NCBI RefSeq assembly: GCF_025567305.1
Contig: NZ_JAOQJP010000011.1
Span: 62,001 to 126,000 of the forward strand
Origin: Lentihominibacter butyricus
GTDB lineage: Bacteria > Bacillota > Clostridia > Peptostreptococcales > Anaerovoracaceae
DNA length: 64,000 nucleotides
Reading direction: 5' to 3'
The position numbers were made by a program, and so were the translations under genes. Numbering within the stretch: position 1 is the first letter of the stretch; each line of letters begins with the position of its first letter. Below the pieces are notes generated by a model. That model searched no databases, was not told where the DNA came from, and was given only the letters and a program-made list of their open reading frames with translations. Shown here piece by piece: positions 17,753 to 27,441 of the stretch.

Positions 17753-19039
17753 ATGAATAAAGAGTTTATAGCTGCTATAGATGACCTGGTAAAAGAACGA
17801 GGCATTTCAAAGGATGTTCTGATCGAGGCTATAGAATCAGCACTTGTTTCAGCATATAAAAAGAATTACGGAACATCACAGAACGTCAGAGTCAATATCG
17901 ACAGAGAGACCGGAGATGTAGACGTGCTGATGAGAAGAGACGTAGTGGATGAAGTCGAGGACGAATTCACAGAGATATCACTCGAAGATGCGCTGGAGAT
18001 CGATCCGAGATATCAGGCGGGTGATGTAGTCGAATATCAGGTGACGCCTAAGGACTTCGGCCGTATAGCTGCGCAGACAGCCAAGCAGGTCGTGGTGCAG
18101 AGGATCAGAGAAGCCGAGAGAGGCATGATCTTCGACAACTACATCAGCAGACAGGGAGACCTGATAACAGGTGTAGTGCAGAGGATAAGCAATGATACGA
18201 TATTCGTGAACATGGGAAACACCGAAGGTATCCTGGTCGCAGGAGAGCGAGCTTCAGGTGAAAGATACAAGGTCAACGACAGGATAAAGGCATACATCAT
18301 GGATGTGCGCAAGAGCACGAAAGGACCTCAGATCTTTCTTTCAAGGACTCATCCGGGATTCGTTGAGAGACTGTTCGAACTGGAAGTGCCTGAAATAGAG
18401 GACGGTACAGTACAGATAAAGAGCATCGCCAGGGAAGCTGGATCGAGAACCAAGATCGCGGTATACACCGAGGATGAGAATGTGGATCCTGTAGGCGCAT
18501 GTGTCGGAACCGGCGGATCGAGAGTAAAGAACGTCGTTGACGAGCTCTTCGGAGAGAAGATAGACATCACGACATGGGACGAGGATCCGAAGATCCTGAT
18601 CAAGAACGTTCTCAGTCCGGCAAAGGTCGAGGAAGTCATTATAGATGAAGAAGAAAAGACTGCAACTGTAGTAGTTCCGGATTATCAGCTTTCTCTCGCT
18701 ATCGGCAAGTCAGGCCAGAACGTGAGACTCGCGGCAAGGCTCTGCGGCTGGAAGATAGACATCAAGAGCCATAGTCAGTACTTCGGAGATCCGGAGGATG
18801 AGGAACTGCTCGAGGATGAATACATGGAAGACGATATCGAGTATGTAGACGACGAGGACGGCATCGAATATATCGACGATGATGAAGACGAGATAGAGTA
18901 TATCGATGACGAGGACGATCAGGATATGAACGAAGAGATCACGGAGATCCCTGAAGATATCGAAGACATGGAGGATATCGGGGATGACGGAGAGATCACA
19001 GAAACTGCTGAAGACAGGGGCGATGAGATTGAAGACTAA
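17753..19039 (+). CDS. nusA: Transcription termination/antitermination protein NusA
   Basis: RNA polymerase-binding factor. N-terminal domain (1-125), S1 domain (about 133-200, GDLITGVVQRI), KH1 with GACVGTGGSRV and KH2 with AIGKSGQNVRLA. The KH1 loop has VGTGG where most homologues have VGPKG. After about residue 345 comes a very acidic tail with repeated IEYIDD-type units, longer than the B. subtilis protein and lacking the E. coli AR repeats. AGGAGG ribosome site. Confidence 0.96.
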   Translation: MNKEFIAAIDDLVKERGISKDVLIEAIESALVSAYKKNYGTSQNVRVNIDRETGDVDVLMRRDVVDEVEDEFTEISLEDALEIDPRYQAGDVVEYQVTPKDFGRIAAQTAKQVVVQRIREAERGMIFDNYISRQGDLITGVVQRISNDTIFVNMGNTEGILVAGERASGERYKVNDRIKAYIMDVRKSTKGPQIFLSRTHPGFVERLFELEVPEIEDGTVQIKSIAREAGSRTKIAVYTEDENVDPVGACVGTGGSRVKNVVDELFGEKIDITTWDEDPKILIKNVLSPAKVEEVIIDEEEKTATVVVPDYQLSLAIGKSGQNVRLAARLCGWKIDIKSHSQYFGDPEDEELLEDEYMEDDIEYVDDEDGIEYIDDDEDEIEYIDDEDDQDMNEEITEIPEDIEDMEDIGDDGEITETAEDRGDEIED

Positions 19040-19298
19040 GAAGGTGCCTATGCGAAGATGCGTAGGATGTATGGAATCGAAGCCCAAGAGCAGCCTGATA
19101 AGGATAGCCTGCTATGAAGGAAAGGTAAGCATAGATCCTGCAGGCAAGGCAAAGGGAAGAGGCGTTTACGTCTGCCCGGACATGGAGTGCATGGCCAAGG
19201 CGAAGAAAAAGCGCGCTTTCCAGAGGAACTTCGGAGTGGAGATATCCGACGACGATATGGATGCTGTATTCAGGGAGCTCGAGAACTATGAGAAGTAA
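19023..19298 (+). CDS. rnpM: YlxR/RnpM family RNA-binding protein
   Basis: Small protein (91 aa) with RRCVGCMESKPK and GRGVYVC motifs of the YlxR fold; B. subtilis RnpM binds RNase P RNA. Start chosen at ATG 19023 (MRLKTKKVPMRR), overlapping the nusA end by 17 bp; ATG 19050 would also fit. Cys pairs CVGC and CPDMEC may bind metal. Overlaps the next gene by 11 bp. Confidence 0.9.
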   Translation: MRLKTKKVPMRRCVGCMESKPKSSLIRIACYEGKVSIDPAGKAKGRGVYVCPDMECMAKAKKKRAFQRNFGVEISDDDMDAVFRELENYEK

Positions 19299-19596
19299 GG
19301 TCGAAAGCTATCTCGGGTTTGCAAAGAAATCAGGTAATCTTATGTCAGGAAGCAATACATGCATTTTCGGCATGGCAAAGGGCAAGGTAAAGCTCGTGAT
19401 CCTGGCAGATGACATCTCTGAAAACAGCGAGAAGAAAATGATGAAAGAAATCAGAAAGCACGGTGTCGCATATGTCAGATACGGCAGCAGCGACGAGCTT
19501 TCCCATGCTGTAGGAACATCGGGAAGAAGCGTGTTCGCCGTGTGTGATGATAACTTTTCTAAAGTTATTCTGAATGAGATAAACAGGGATTTATAA
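19288..19596 (+). CDS. Ribosomal L7Ae-like protein YlxQ
   Basis: A 102-aa kink-turn RNA-binding protein of the L7Ae/L30e fold, conserved between ylxR and infB in Firmicutes. LGFAKKSGNLMSGSN and the LVILADDISENSEKK segment are typical. Start at ATG 19288 inside the end of ylxR, preceded by GGGAG. Confidence 0.9.
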   Translation: MRSKVESYLGFAKKSGNLMSGSNTCIFGMAKGKVKLVILADDISENSEKKMMKEIRKHGVAYVRYGSSDELSHAVGTSGRSVFAVCDDNFSKVILNEINRDL

Positions 19597-19613
19597 TAAA
19601 GGAGGAAGTGCGT

Positions 19614-22466
19614 ATGAAAATAAAGGAGCTGGCATCAGAACTCAGCCTGACCGGCAAGGAAGTGCTTGAAAAAGCAAAGACTATGGGAATAGAAGTGTCA
19701 GGCATAAATGATGAGCTGTCAGATATCGATACGACAGCAGTAAGAAACACCATCATGAAAAGCGGGACTCACGCCGAGACGAAGGTGGTAAGAGTGAGAA
19801 CGAAAAAATCCGACAGCGAGAAGAAGGATGGTGAACCCAAGGTAACTGTAAAAGCCGCCAAGATCAAGCTTCCGGAAGTCAAGAAAGCGGCAAAGACCAC
19901 TGCAAAGTCCTCCGCAAAGACAGTTGCTGCAAAACCGCCGGTAGGAAAGCCGATCGTTTCCAAAGAGGTAGAAGGCAGGATGAAGCCGCCTGAAGGGAAA
20001 CCGGTAGCAAAGGCAGCGGTAGAGGAAAGACTCGTAAAGGAAGAAAAAAAGCAGGCTGAGAAACCTGTTCAGGAAGAAAAGAAGCCGGAGGTAAAGGCGG
20101 CAGAGCATCAGAAGCCTGCAGAGAACGCAGCAAAGGCAGAAAAGCCTGAACCTAAGAAGCCGGAAGCTCCGAGAAGACAGAGCAGACTCAAGGTCATCAA
20201 GAGAGCAGAGGACGTAAAGCGCGAGGAAGAAGAAGCTGCTGCAAAGCGCGAAGCTGCAAGAAAAGAAGCGGAGAAGCGTGAAGCGGAGCGAAAGACAGCG
20301 CAGAAGGCTGACGACAGAAAGCGAAGGAGCGACCGCGGCGACAGAAACGACAGAAGTGAAAGAGGCGACAGGAAGCAGGGCGACAGAAGATCGAACGACA
20401 GGAGACAAGGCGGCAAGCCTCAGGACAGGAAGAACGATCGAGGCGAGCGCCAGGAAAGACCTCAGCGCACTGCGCCTAGAAAAGACGAAGGCGTCGATGT
20501 AATGGCAACAAAACCGGGTTCTCAGAGTACAAAGAAGAAGAACAAGGACAAGGACAAGGAGCACGACAAGTTCTCAAAGCTCGAACGCGGAGGCAACGGC
20601 AAGAAGTCTATGAAATCTCAGCCGAGATCCCTTGAAAAGCAGGTAAGGAACAAGAAGCACAACAAGCCGAAGACTGCACCGGAGCCGGAGATTGAGGAAG
20701 TTGAACTTCCGGTAGGCACAGTCATGATAAACGTGCCGATCACAGTTGCAGGTTTTGCAGAACAGACTAAGACGACGGTTTCACAGATAATCATGACTCT
20801 GATGAAGATGGGCGTTATGGCGAACATCAACCAGAATCTCGACGAAGACACAGTAGTTCTCCTCGCGGAGGAAATGGGTATACAGATCGCGGTAGGCAGA
20901 GTGCAGGAGGAAGCTCAGGAAGAGGGAATCGAAGATTTTGAGGACAAGGAAGAAGATCTCAAGCCTAGAGCACCGATCATCACCGTTATGGGTCACGTAG
21001 ACCACGGTAAGACGTCACTCCTGGATGCTATAAGAAAGACAAACGTTACGGCGCAGGAGTCAGGCGGTATCACACAGCACATTGGTGCGTCGGAAGTAGA
21101 AATAAACGGACAGAAGATCGTGTTCCTGGATACGCCGGGACATGAGGCTTTCACAGCGATGAGAGCAAGAGGAGCGCACGCTACTGATATCGCGGTGCTC
21201 GTAGTTGCCGCAGATGACAGTGTAAAGCCGCAGACGCTCGAATCCATCAGCCATGCAAAGGCTGCAGGTGTTCCTATGATCGTTGCCATCAACAAGATCG
21301 ACAAGCCGGGAGCAAATCCTGATCTCGTAAAGTCAGACCTGGCAAACAACGGTGTACTGGTAGAAGACTGGGGCGGAGACGTTATCAGCGTGCCTGTATC
21401 TGCAAAGACAGGTGAGGGTATCGTGAATCTGCTCGAGATGATACTTCTTCAGGCAGAAGTGCTCGAGCTCAAGGCAAACCCTGACAGACTGGCTCTCGGT
21501 ACAGTACTCGAAGCTCGCCTTGACAAGGCAAAGGGTCCTGTGGCAAGTCTGCTGGTACTCAACGGCACGCTTAAGACGGGTATGAGTATTGTCGCAGGAA
21601 CATGCTCAGGAAAGATCAGGCTGATGACGAACCACAAGGGTGAAAAGCTCAGAGTAGCAGGACCGGCTACAGCAGTAGAGATCCTGGGTCTCACAGAAGT
21701 GCCGCATGCAGGTGACGTGTTCAATGCTGTAAAGGACGACAGGCTTGCGAGAGAGATCGCAGAGAACAGACAGCTCAAGCTGAGAGAAGAAGTGCTCGCG
21801 AGAAATTCAAGCACTACACTGGAGGAACTCTTCAGTCAGATACAGGAAGGCGAAGTAAAGGAGCTCAACCTTATCATCAAGGGAGACGTTCAGGGTTCTG
21901 TAGGAGCCATCGTATCATCGCTTGAAAAGCTTTCGAACGACAAGGTGAGAGTAAAGATCGTACACACAGGTGTAGGTACGGTCAATGAATCGGATATAAT
22001 GCTGGCAGGCACGTCGGATTCGATAATAATCGGATTCAATGTAAGACCGAGTGCGGCAGTGAGCGCTATCGCAGAGCGTGAAGGCGTACAGATCAGAACA
22101 TACAGAGTAATCTACGACATCATCGATGATGTAGAGAATGCTATGAAGGGTATGCTCGATCCTGAATTCAAGGAAGTCATCCTGGGAACAGTAGAGATAA
22201 GAGATACGTTCAAGGTACCTGGAGTCGGCATCGTAGGCGGAGCTTATGTAACTGACGGCAAGGTAGTCCGCAACGAACAGATACGTCTTGTAAGAGACGG
22301 CATAGTGATCCACGAAGGAAAGATATCGTCACTCAAGAGATTCAAGGACGACGCAAGAGAAGTCACTCAGGGCTACGAATGCGGTATCGGCATAGAAAAC
22401 TACAATGATATCAAGGAAGGCGATGTCATAGAGTGCTTCACTATGGAAGAAATAGATAGAAAATAG
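19614..22466 (+). CDS. infB: Translation initiation factor IF-2
   Basis: GTPase placing initiator tRNA on the ribosome. It opens with the IF2_N domain (MKIKELASELSLTGKEVLEKA), followed by a long Lys/Arg/Glu/Ala-rich linker to about residue 360. The G domain has GHVDHGKTS (about 459), DTPGHEAF and NKIDKP, followed by domains II-IV. 950 aa in all. Start at ATG 19614, 8 nt after AAAGGAGG; a GTG at 19608 is too close to that site. Confidence 0.97.
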   Translation: MKIKELASELSLTGKEVLEKAKTMGIEVSGINDELSDIDTTAVRNTIMKSGTHAETKVVRVRTKKSDSEKKDGEPKVTVKAAKIKLPEVKKAAKTTAKSSAKTVAAKPPVGKPIVSKEVEGRMKPPEGKPVAKAAVEERLVKEEKKQAEKPVQEEKKPEVKAAEHQKPAENAAKAEKPEPKKPEAPRRQSRLKVIKRAEDVKREEEEAAAKREAARKEAEKREAERKTAQKADDRKRRSDRGDRNDRSERGDRKQGDRRSNDRRQGGKPQDRKNDRGERQERPQRTAPRKDEGVDVMATKPGSQSTKKKNKDKDKEHDKFSKLERGGNGKKSMKSQPRSLEKQVRNKKHNKPKTAPEPEIEEVELPVGTVMINVPITVAGFAEQTKTTVSQIIMTLMKMGVMANINQNLDEDTVVLLAEEMGIQIAVGRVQEEAQEEGIEDFEDKEEDLKPRAPIITVMGHVDHGKTSLLDAIRKTNVTAQESGGITQHIGASEVEINGQKIVFLDTPGHEAFTAMRARGAHATDIAVLVVAADDSVKPQTLESISHAKAAGVPMIVAINKIDKPGANPDLVKSDLANNGVLVEDWGGDVISVPVSAKTGEGIVNLLEMILLQAEVLELKANPDRLALGTVLEARLDKAKGPVASLLVLNGTLKTGMSIVAGTCSGKIRLMTNHKGEKLRVAGPATAVEILGLTEVPHAGDVFNAVKDDRLAREIAENRQLKLREEVLARNSSTTLEELFSQIQEGEVKELNLIIKGDVQGSVGAIVSSLEKLSNDKVRVKIVHTGVGTVNESDIMLAGTSDSIIIGFNVRPSAAVSAIAEREGVQIRTYRVIYDIIDDVENAMKGMLDPEFKEVILGTVEIRDTFKVPGVGIVGGAYVTDGKVVRNEQIRLVRDGIVIHEGKISSLKRFKDDAREVTQGYECGIGIENYNDIKEGDVIECFTMEEIDRK

Positions 22467-22475
22467 GAGGCCGGT

Positions 22476-22874
22476 ATGGGCAAAGGATACAGACAGGGCA
22501 GACTTGGAGAAGAGATCAGGAAGATAATCAGCTCGATGCTCCTGAGAGAACTCAAGGATCCCAGATTATCAGCGATGATAAGCATAACGGCAGTTGAGGT
22601 CACAAGTGACGGGAGCTACGCTACGGTGTATCTCTCCGTCCTGGGGCAGGATCCTTCGAGCGAGACTGCAAAGGAGCAGCAGCAGGATACTCTTGATGCG
22701 CTCAACAATGCCAAGGGCTTCATCCGCAGAGAGATCGGACATCAGATAAAGCTCAGACATGTGCCTGATCTGGTGTTCAAGATCGACAGGTCGATGGAAT
22801 ACGGCAGGCATATATCGAAGATCATCGATGAGCTGGACATCGATCACAGCGATGACGAAGGAAATTCACTATGA
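22476..22874 (+). CDS. rbfA: Ribosome-binding factor A
   Basis: Late 30S assembly factor with a KH-like fold, 132 aa. Motifs RLGEEIRKIISSML, LKDPRLS and the C-terminal RHVPDLVFKIDRSMEYG are typical. It overlaps nrnA by 4 bp. Confidence 0.95.
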   Translation: MGKGYRQGRLGEEIRKIISSMLLRELKDPRLSAMISITAVEVTSDGSYATVYLSVLGQDPSSETAKEQQQDTLDALNNAKGFIRREIGHQIKLRHVPDLVFKIDRSMEYGRHISKIIDELDIDHSDDEGNSL

Positions 22875-23842
22875 TAAGCAATTCTTCACTGCGCGAAATG
22901 GGAAATCTGCTGAGATCGGCAGAGTCTATAGTTATTTTCCCTCACGAGAGCCCTGACGGAGACGCTCTGGGCTCGTGTGCGGCGCTTTGCCGCGCTCTTA
23001 GAAATGAGGGGAAGGACGCATGGGTGCTGCTTGACGAGGAGATCAGAGGCTATCTCGAATTCATGGATACGGAATACTGTACGACAGACATAGACTGCGT
23101 GAGCATGCCGGATATCTGCATATGTGTCGACTGCAGTGAGGAAAATCGCTTCAGCGGCCGTGCGGAAAAGTTCAGAGAAGGAAAGACAAAGCTCTGCATA
23201 GACCATCACGTCACGGCAGGCAGCTTCGGTGATTTTTACTATATCGACGGCGGTGAAGCCGCGACTGCGCAGATAATATATAAACTCCTGCGTGAAATGG
23301 ATATCGAGATAGAAAAGACCATCGCAGAGTCACTTTACGTGGGAATAAGCACAGACACCGGCAGTTTCAGACATTCCAATACGACTGCCGAGACACATAT
23401 GATAGCTTCGCAGCTGTTCGGCTGCGGCATCGATCATCAGAAGCTGGTGATAAACCTTTATAACAGCGTCAGCTACAAGCAGACGAGAATGGAAAGCGCG
23501 ATACTCGAGAAGATGGAGCTGATCGCAGACGGAAAGGCGGCAGTTTCATATGTCACCTCGGCGATGCTCGAGGCGGAAAGTGCAGAGCTCGGGGACTGCG
23601 AGGCTGTGATCGACCGTCTCAGAGATATAAAGGGAGTCGAGATCGCTGCCTTTCTCAAGGAGAAAAACGGTGCGGTAAAGGTCAGCATGCGTGCGAAATC
23701 GTACGGACGTGTCGACAGCATCGCTGTGAAATACGGCGGGGGCGGTCATGTAAAGGCTGCAGGCTGCACTCTCGATATGCCTATGGACGAAGCGCTGGCA
23801 CTCATAAAAAGCGAGCTAGAAGATTACTGGAATGATATATAA
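22871..23842 (+). CDS. nrnA: DHH family bifunctional oligoribonuclease/PAP phosphatase NrnA
   Basis: Degrades nanoRNAs and dephosphorylates pAp. DHH phosphoesterase motifs: PHESPDGDALGS (about 25-36), IDHHVT, and the DHHA1 motif YGGGGHVKAAG near 288-298. 323 aa. The position between rbfA and truB is the usual Firmicutes one. Confidence 0.94.
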   Translation: MISNSSLREMGNLLRSAESIVIFPHESPDGDALGSCAALCRALRNEGKDAWVLLDEEIRGYLEFMDTEYCTTDIDCVSMPDICICVDCSEENRFSGRAEKFREGKTKLCIDHHVTAGSFGDFYYIDGGEAATAQIIYKLLREMDIEIEKTIAESLYVGISTDTGSFRHSNTTAETHMIASQLFGCGIDHQKLVINLYNSVSYKQTRMESAILEKMELIADGKAAVSYVTSAMLEAESAELGDCEAVIDRLRDIKGVEIAAFLKEKNGAVKVSMRAKSYGRVDSIAVKYGGGGHVKAAGCTLDMPMDEALALIKSELEDYWNDI

Positions 23843-23863
23843 CTAATTTGATTGGAGAACCTG

Positions 23864-24814
23864 ATGAAAGACGGCATACTGATTTTGAACAAGCCTCAGG
23901 ACTGGACTTCTCACGACTGTGTCGCTGTGTGCCGCAGAGTGACGGGCGTGAAAAAGGTCGGTCACGGAGGAACTCTTGATCCTATGGCAGAAGGGCTGCT
24001 GCCTGTTTTTATAGGAAAAGCCACGAAGATAATGGAATATCTGGATCTTGACTACAAGACGTACAGATGCACTGCAAAGCTCGGCATCACGACCGACACG
24101 CAGGACGTCTGGGGCGAGGTGCTCGAAGAGAAAAGCCCTGCAGGTGTTACAGAATCTGAGATAATGGAAAAGCTGCAGGCTTTCCGCGGCAGGATCACTC
24201 AGCTGCCTCCGAAATATTCGGCTGTACGCATAAACGGCAAGCGGCTTTACGAATATGCGAGAGACGGTGAAGAAGTGGAGATAAGACCGCGAGATGTAGA
24301 GATAAAAGAACTGGCGGTGACAGACATAGACATGGATGAGCATACGGTGACATTCGATGTGACGTGCTCAAAGGGCACTTACATAAGGACGATATGCAGC
24401 GATCTGGGAGATGCTCTCGGATGCGGCGGAGCCATGCAGTCATTGAGCAGGACGGAAAGCGGAGCCTTTACACTGGAGAATGCAGTGACACCGTACGAGC
24501 TCAAGAACATGACGCCTGAAGATATAGAGGAACGCCTGCTGGACATCGATCTGCCGCTTTCTCACCTGGGAAAGGCTGAGATGGCGCCCGACAGGACGAA
24601 GTATTTCTGCAACGGCAACAGTATAAGATGGAAGCAGGTCAGAGTGCTGAGAAAGCCTGCGGAGTACGAGCATGAGAAATACAACAGCAGAGGCAGGAAA
24701 TACAGTGAGCTTTACGGTGTCTACGAGTCAGGCACGGGGAATTTTCTGGGAGTCGGCTATTACAGCCGGAAAGAAAATGCTATGAAGGCAGACAAGATAT
24801 TTGCGGATATATGA
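23864..24814 (+). CDS. truB: tRNA pseudouridine(55) synthase TruB
   Basis: Makes pseudouridine 55 in the T loop of tRNAs. Catalytic Asp in GGTLDPMAEGLLP (about 35-47), plus KTYRCTAKLG and TYIRTICSDLG. Start at ATG 23864 (MKDGILILNKP) after GGAG; a TTG at 23852 overlaps that site. 316 aa with a C-terminal PUA-like extension. Confidence 0.95.
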   Translation: MKDGILILNKPQDWTSHDCVAVCRRVTGVKKVGHGGTLDPMAEGLLPVFIGKATKIMEYLDLDYKTYRCTAKLGITTDTQDVWGEVLEEKSPAGVTESEIMEKLQAFRGRITQLPPKYSAVRINGKRLYEYARDGEEVEIRPRDVEIKELAVTDIDMDEHTVTFDVTCSKGTYIRTICSDLGDALGCGGAMQSLSRTESGAFTLENAVTPYELKNMTPEDIEERLLDIDLPLSHLGKAEMAPDRTKYFCNGNSIRWKQVRVLRKPAEYEHEKYNSRGRKYSELYGVYESGTGNFLGVGYYSRKENAMKADKIFADI

Positions 24815-24831
24815 TTTAAGAGGCGATAGAT

Positions 24832-25767
24832 ATGAAGATTTTTAATTCACTTGACGAGATCAAAGGCATAGAGCCTACGGTCATAGCACTTGGAAATTTT
24901 GACGGCGTCCATAAAGGGCATCAGCAGATAATAGAGAGAACGGTCAAGAGCGCCGAGGCGGCAGGCCTGAAGAGCGCGGTGTTCACGTTTTCGAATCATA
25001 CGAGGACTCTGCTGAAAAATCTTCCTGCGGTGAAAAATATTTTATATCCTGAGGAAAAGGCTGAGATCATGGAGAGCATGGGCATAGATTACCTGTTCAA
25101 CATACCTTTTACCAAGGATATACTGACTATGTCACCTGAGGCTTTTGTGAAGGATATCCTCGTGGACAGATTCAGGATAAGGGAGGCCTACTGCGGTTTC
25201 AATTACAGTTTTGGATACAAGGCTATGGGAACACCGGAAGTGCTGATGCATGAAGGTCTGAAGCACGGATTCGGCATCCACGTACAGGAGCCGTATATGA
25301 TCGATGGGGTGGTTGTGAGCAGCACGTATATAAGGCAGCTTATCGCCGATGGCAAGATGGAGGAGTGCACTAAGTTCATGGGCAGGATGTATTCGATCGG
25401 CGGAGAGGTGGTAGTAGGCAACAAGCTTGGAAGGACCATCGGGTTCCCGACGTCGAACATAATGCTCGACGAGACTATGGCGGCTCCGCCTAACGGAGTG
25501 TACGTGACATTCTGCACTTATAACGGGATCAGGTATCCCAGCATCACGAATGTAGGAGTGAAGCCTACTGTCGGCACTTACAACAAGAACATCGAGACGC
25601 ATATATTCAATTTTGACAAGGAACTGTACGGAAAGCAGATCCGCGTGGAGTTTGTAAAACGCATGCGCGAGGAGAGAAAATTCGCAAGTGTCGAGGAACT
25701 GAGCAAGCGTATAGAGCACGACTGCATCATGGCGAAGGCATACCATCGCGAACACGGTTCGCTGTAA
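24832..25767 (+). CDS. ribF: Bifunctional riboflavin kinase/FAD synthetase
   Basis: Converts riboflavin to FMN and FAD. N-terminal nucleotidyltransferase with LGNFDGVHKGHQ (about 20-31) and SSTYIRQLI; C-terminal kinase with GRTIGFPTSNI and the VYVTFC strand. 311 aa. Last gene of this operon in the window. Confidence 0.95.
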   Translation: MKIFNSLDEIKGIEPTVIALGNFDGVHKGHQQIIERTVKSAEAAGLKSAVFTFSNHTRTLLKNLPAVKNILYPEEKAEIMESMGIDYLFNIPFTKDILTMSPEAFVKDILVDRFRIREAYCGFNYSFGYKAMGTPEVLMHEGLKHGFGIHVQEPYMIDGVVVSSTYIRQLIADGKMEECTKFMGRMYSIGGEVVVGNKLGRTIGFPTSNIMLDETMAAPPNGVYVTFCTYNGIRYPSITNVGVKPTVGTYNKNIETHIFNFDKELYGKQIRVEFVKRMREERKFASVEELSKRIEHDCIMAKAYHREHGSL

Positions 25768-25879
25768 GCTTTTGATGGCGACAAAGCCGGCAGAACTTTA
25801 AGCATAAAAAACATTGGAAAAAACATAAAAAATACTGGCATTTTGAAATAAAAGTAATATAATATATATTAGCACAGAG

Positions 25880-25956
25880 CGGGATGTGGCTCAGCTTGGT
25901 AGAGCGTTGCGTTCGGGACGCAAAGGCCGCAGGTTCGAATCCTGTCATCCCGACCA
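25880..25956 (+). tRNA. tRNA-Pro (anticodon CGG)
   Basis: A 77-nt cloverleaf including encoded CCA. Acceptor CGGGATG / CATCCCG, D arm GGCTC...GAGC, anticodon stem TTGCG / CGCAA around TTCGGGA, T loop TTCGAAT. The 3' part is duplicated at 58292, making this the prophage attachment gene. An AT-rich TATAAT-like promoter lies just upstream. Confidence 0.95.
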
Positions 25957-26009
25957 GTATGAACGAAAAACCCTTTGAAATTTCAACGTTTCAGAGGGTT
26001 TTTTGATGC
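25934..26009. repeat. attL, left prophage attachment repeat
   Basis: 76 bp identical to 58292-58367, from the T loop of tRNA-Pro through its terminator. Beyond 26009 the match continues imperfectly to about 26050. Confidence 0.9.
25966..26004 (+). terminator. Terminator after tRNA-Pro
   Basis: AAAACCCTTTGAAA pairs with TTTCAGAGGGTTTT and is followed by T residues. It lies inside the att repeat and is duplicated at attR. Confidence 0.75.
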
Positions 26010-26101
26010 GGTTTGTTCTATGGGAAAGTGTGCGATTCTATTGGATTTTATGGGTGTTTCTTGTGCAAAAGTAGTTAAAAAGTAGTTAAATTTTTGAGCC
26101 A

Positions 26102-27292
26102 TCATTTGATCCTTTGTGGTTTTTTCTTTGGTCTAACGACGGTAAGTTTATTTTTGGTTTCGCGATGGATGCCAGGCAGTTTATTTATAGCTTCGATTTG
26201 CACATCCTGTTTTACAAGAGCGTAATGTTTGGCAGTGACTTCGATTGATTTGTGTCCCATGAGTTTAGATGCCACCTCAAGCGGCACGCCTGCCCGGCAC
26301 AGCTCAGTGCAGAATGTTGCCCGGTAGGTGTGGGGGCTTTTCTCTGGAACGCCGATTCTATCGTAATATCGGTTCAGTGATCTGCGTACGTTGCCGTACT
26401 CCAAGAGTTCTCCCGAGTCGCTGGTGAACACAAATTCCGTTTTGTATTTGTTGCGTCTGGCTTCAGTCTCGAATCGCTCCTTATGGACCAGCAGTGCCTT
26501 TTCCAGTTCCGGGTGGATCGGAATTTTTCTGTAGGAATCGTGTTTTGGCAGAACGATATCACCTTGATAATATTGCCGGTCGACATGCACGAAACCAGAC
26601 CTGATATCGCTGTATTTTAGCCCCAGACATTCTGATATACGAAGACCGCAGTAATTCATCAGAAACATCATAAAACGCAGTCTGTGCCTGCCGGAGCTCG
26701 TGAGAATGGTATGGATTTCGCTTGGCTCCCATACTATTATCTCATCTTTTTTCCTGTTGTCGTACTTCTCCGGCATGGTTACCGCACTGAGGACGTTTCC
26801 GGACACTTTATTCAGTGTGAGCCATTTATAAAATGCCGACATCCATTTATTTATCGATTTTAAATTTTGTTTTGATACGGGAAGCCACATATAGAAGTCC
26901 TGTATCGTTTTTGCGTCCACTTCGCAGATTGGGATAGAAGTGATCCATGAATCTTTTATGTGTACCCGGTAGCTTTGCTCGTATCTGCGCTTTGTTCCTT
27001 TTGCATAAGTGCTGTTCATGAAGACTTCGTAAGTATATTCTTCCGCGTATTCCCCAAAGGTTTTAAGCTGCGCTTCGGTTGCGGCGCGCTCCTTTTCATA
27101 CTTTTTTCGTAACTGTTCATCCTGGTATGCTCGGAACTGCTTCTCAGCATCTCCCTTGCTAGTACCATAAAACTGTTTCTTTATGGCGATTTTTTTCCCA
27201 TCCTTAAATTCATGTCCGATGGTTCGAGTTATTTTAAAATATCCGTATTCTTTGTCGCCACTTTTGATTGCAATGTTCTTTTTGGTTGCCAT
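26102..27292 (-). CDS. int: Tyrosine recombinase (prophage integrase)
   Basis: Catalyses att recombination. 396 aa. Residues of the catalytic set are visible: Arg in NYCGLRISE (about 218), His and Arg in HTYRATFCTEL (about 321, 324), His in MGHKSIE (about 347) and Tyr in AKHYALV (about 357). An N-terminal SAM-like domain lies near 80-165. Start at ATG 27292 with AAAGGAGGAGC; an upstream in-frame ATG at 27328 lacks such a site. The 3' end faces the tRNA. A related 3' fragment is found beyond attR. Confidence 0.95.
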   Translation of the reverse strand: MATKKNIAIKSGDKEYGYFKITRTIGHEFKDGKKIAIKKQFYGTSKGDAEKQFRAYQDEQLRKKYEKERAATEAQLKTFGEYAEEYTYEVFMNSTYAKGTKRRYEQSYRVHIKDSWITSIPICEVDAKTIQDFYMWLPVSKQNLKSINKWMSAFYKWLTLNKVSGNVLSAVTMPEKYDNRKKDEIIVWEPSEIHTILTSSGRHRLRFMMFLMNYCGLRISECLGLKYSDIRSGFVHVDRQYYQGDIVLPKHDSYRKIPIHPELEKALLVHKERFETEARRNKYKTEFVFTSDSGELLEYGNVRRSLNRYYDRIGVPEKSPHTYRATFCTELCRAGVPLEVASKLMGHKSIEVTAKHYALVKQDVQIEAINKLPGIHRETKNKLTVVRPKKKPQRIK

Positions 27293-27441
27293 ATGCTCCT
27301 CCTTTGATTTTGGGTATAAAAAATACACCTGTACAGGTGCGAAGGACTTATGATATAATCAAATTGGTGGTAAGCTATATCGTGTCCTAGGCACTGTATG
27401 GCAAAGTCGTCCTCTGCTGCTGTGCGGCGAGGGCGCATTTT

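Noticed and set aside
18780..19020. Separate acidic repeat protein at the end of nusA
   Set aside because: The IEYIDD-type repeats are in frame with NusA and form its acidic tail; no separate start is seen.
19719..20564. 281-codon leftward frame in infB
   Set aside because: Antisense to the low-complexity Lys/Glu/Ala linker of IF-2; the Leu/Arg/Ser-rich translation is typical of a shadow frame.
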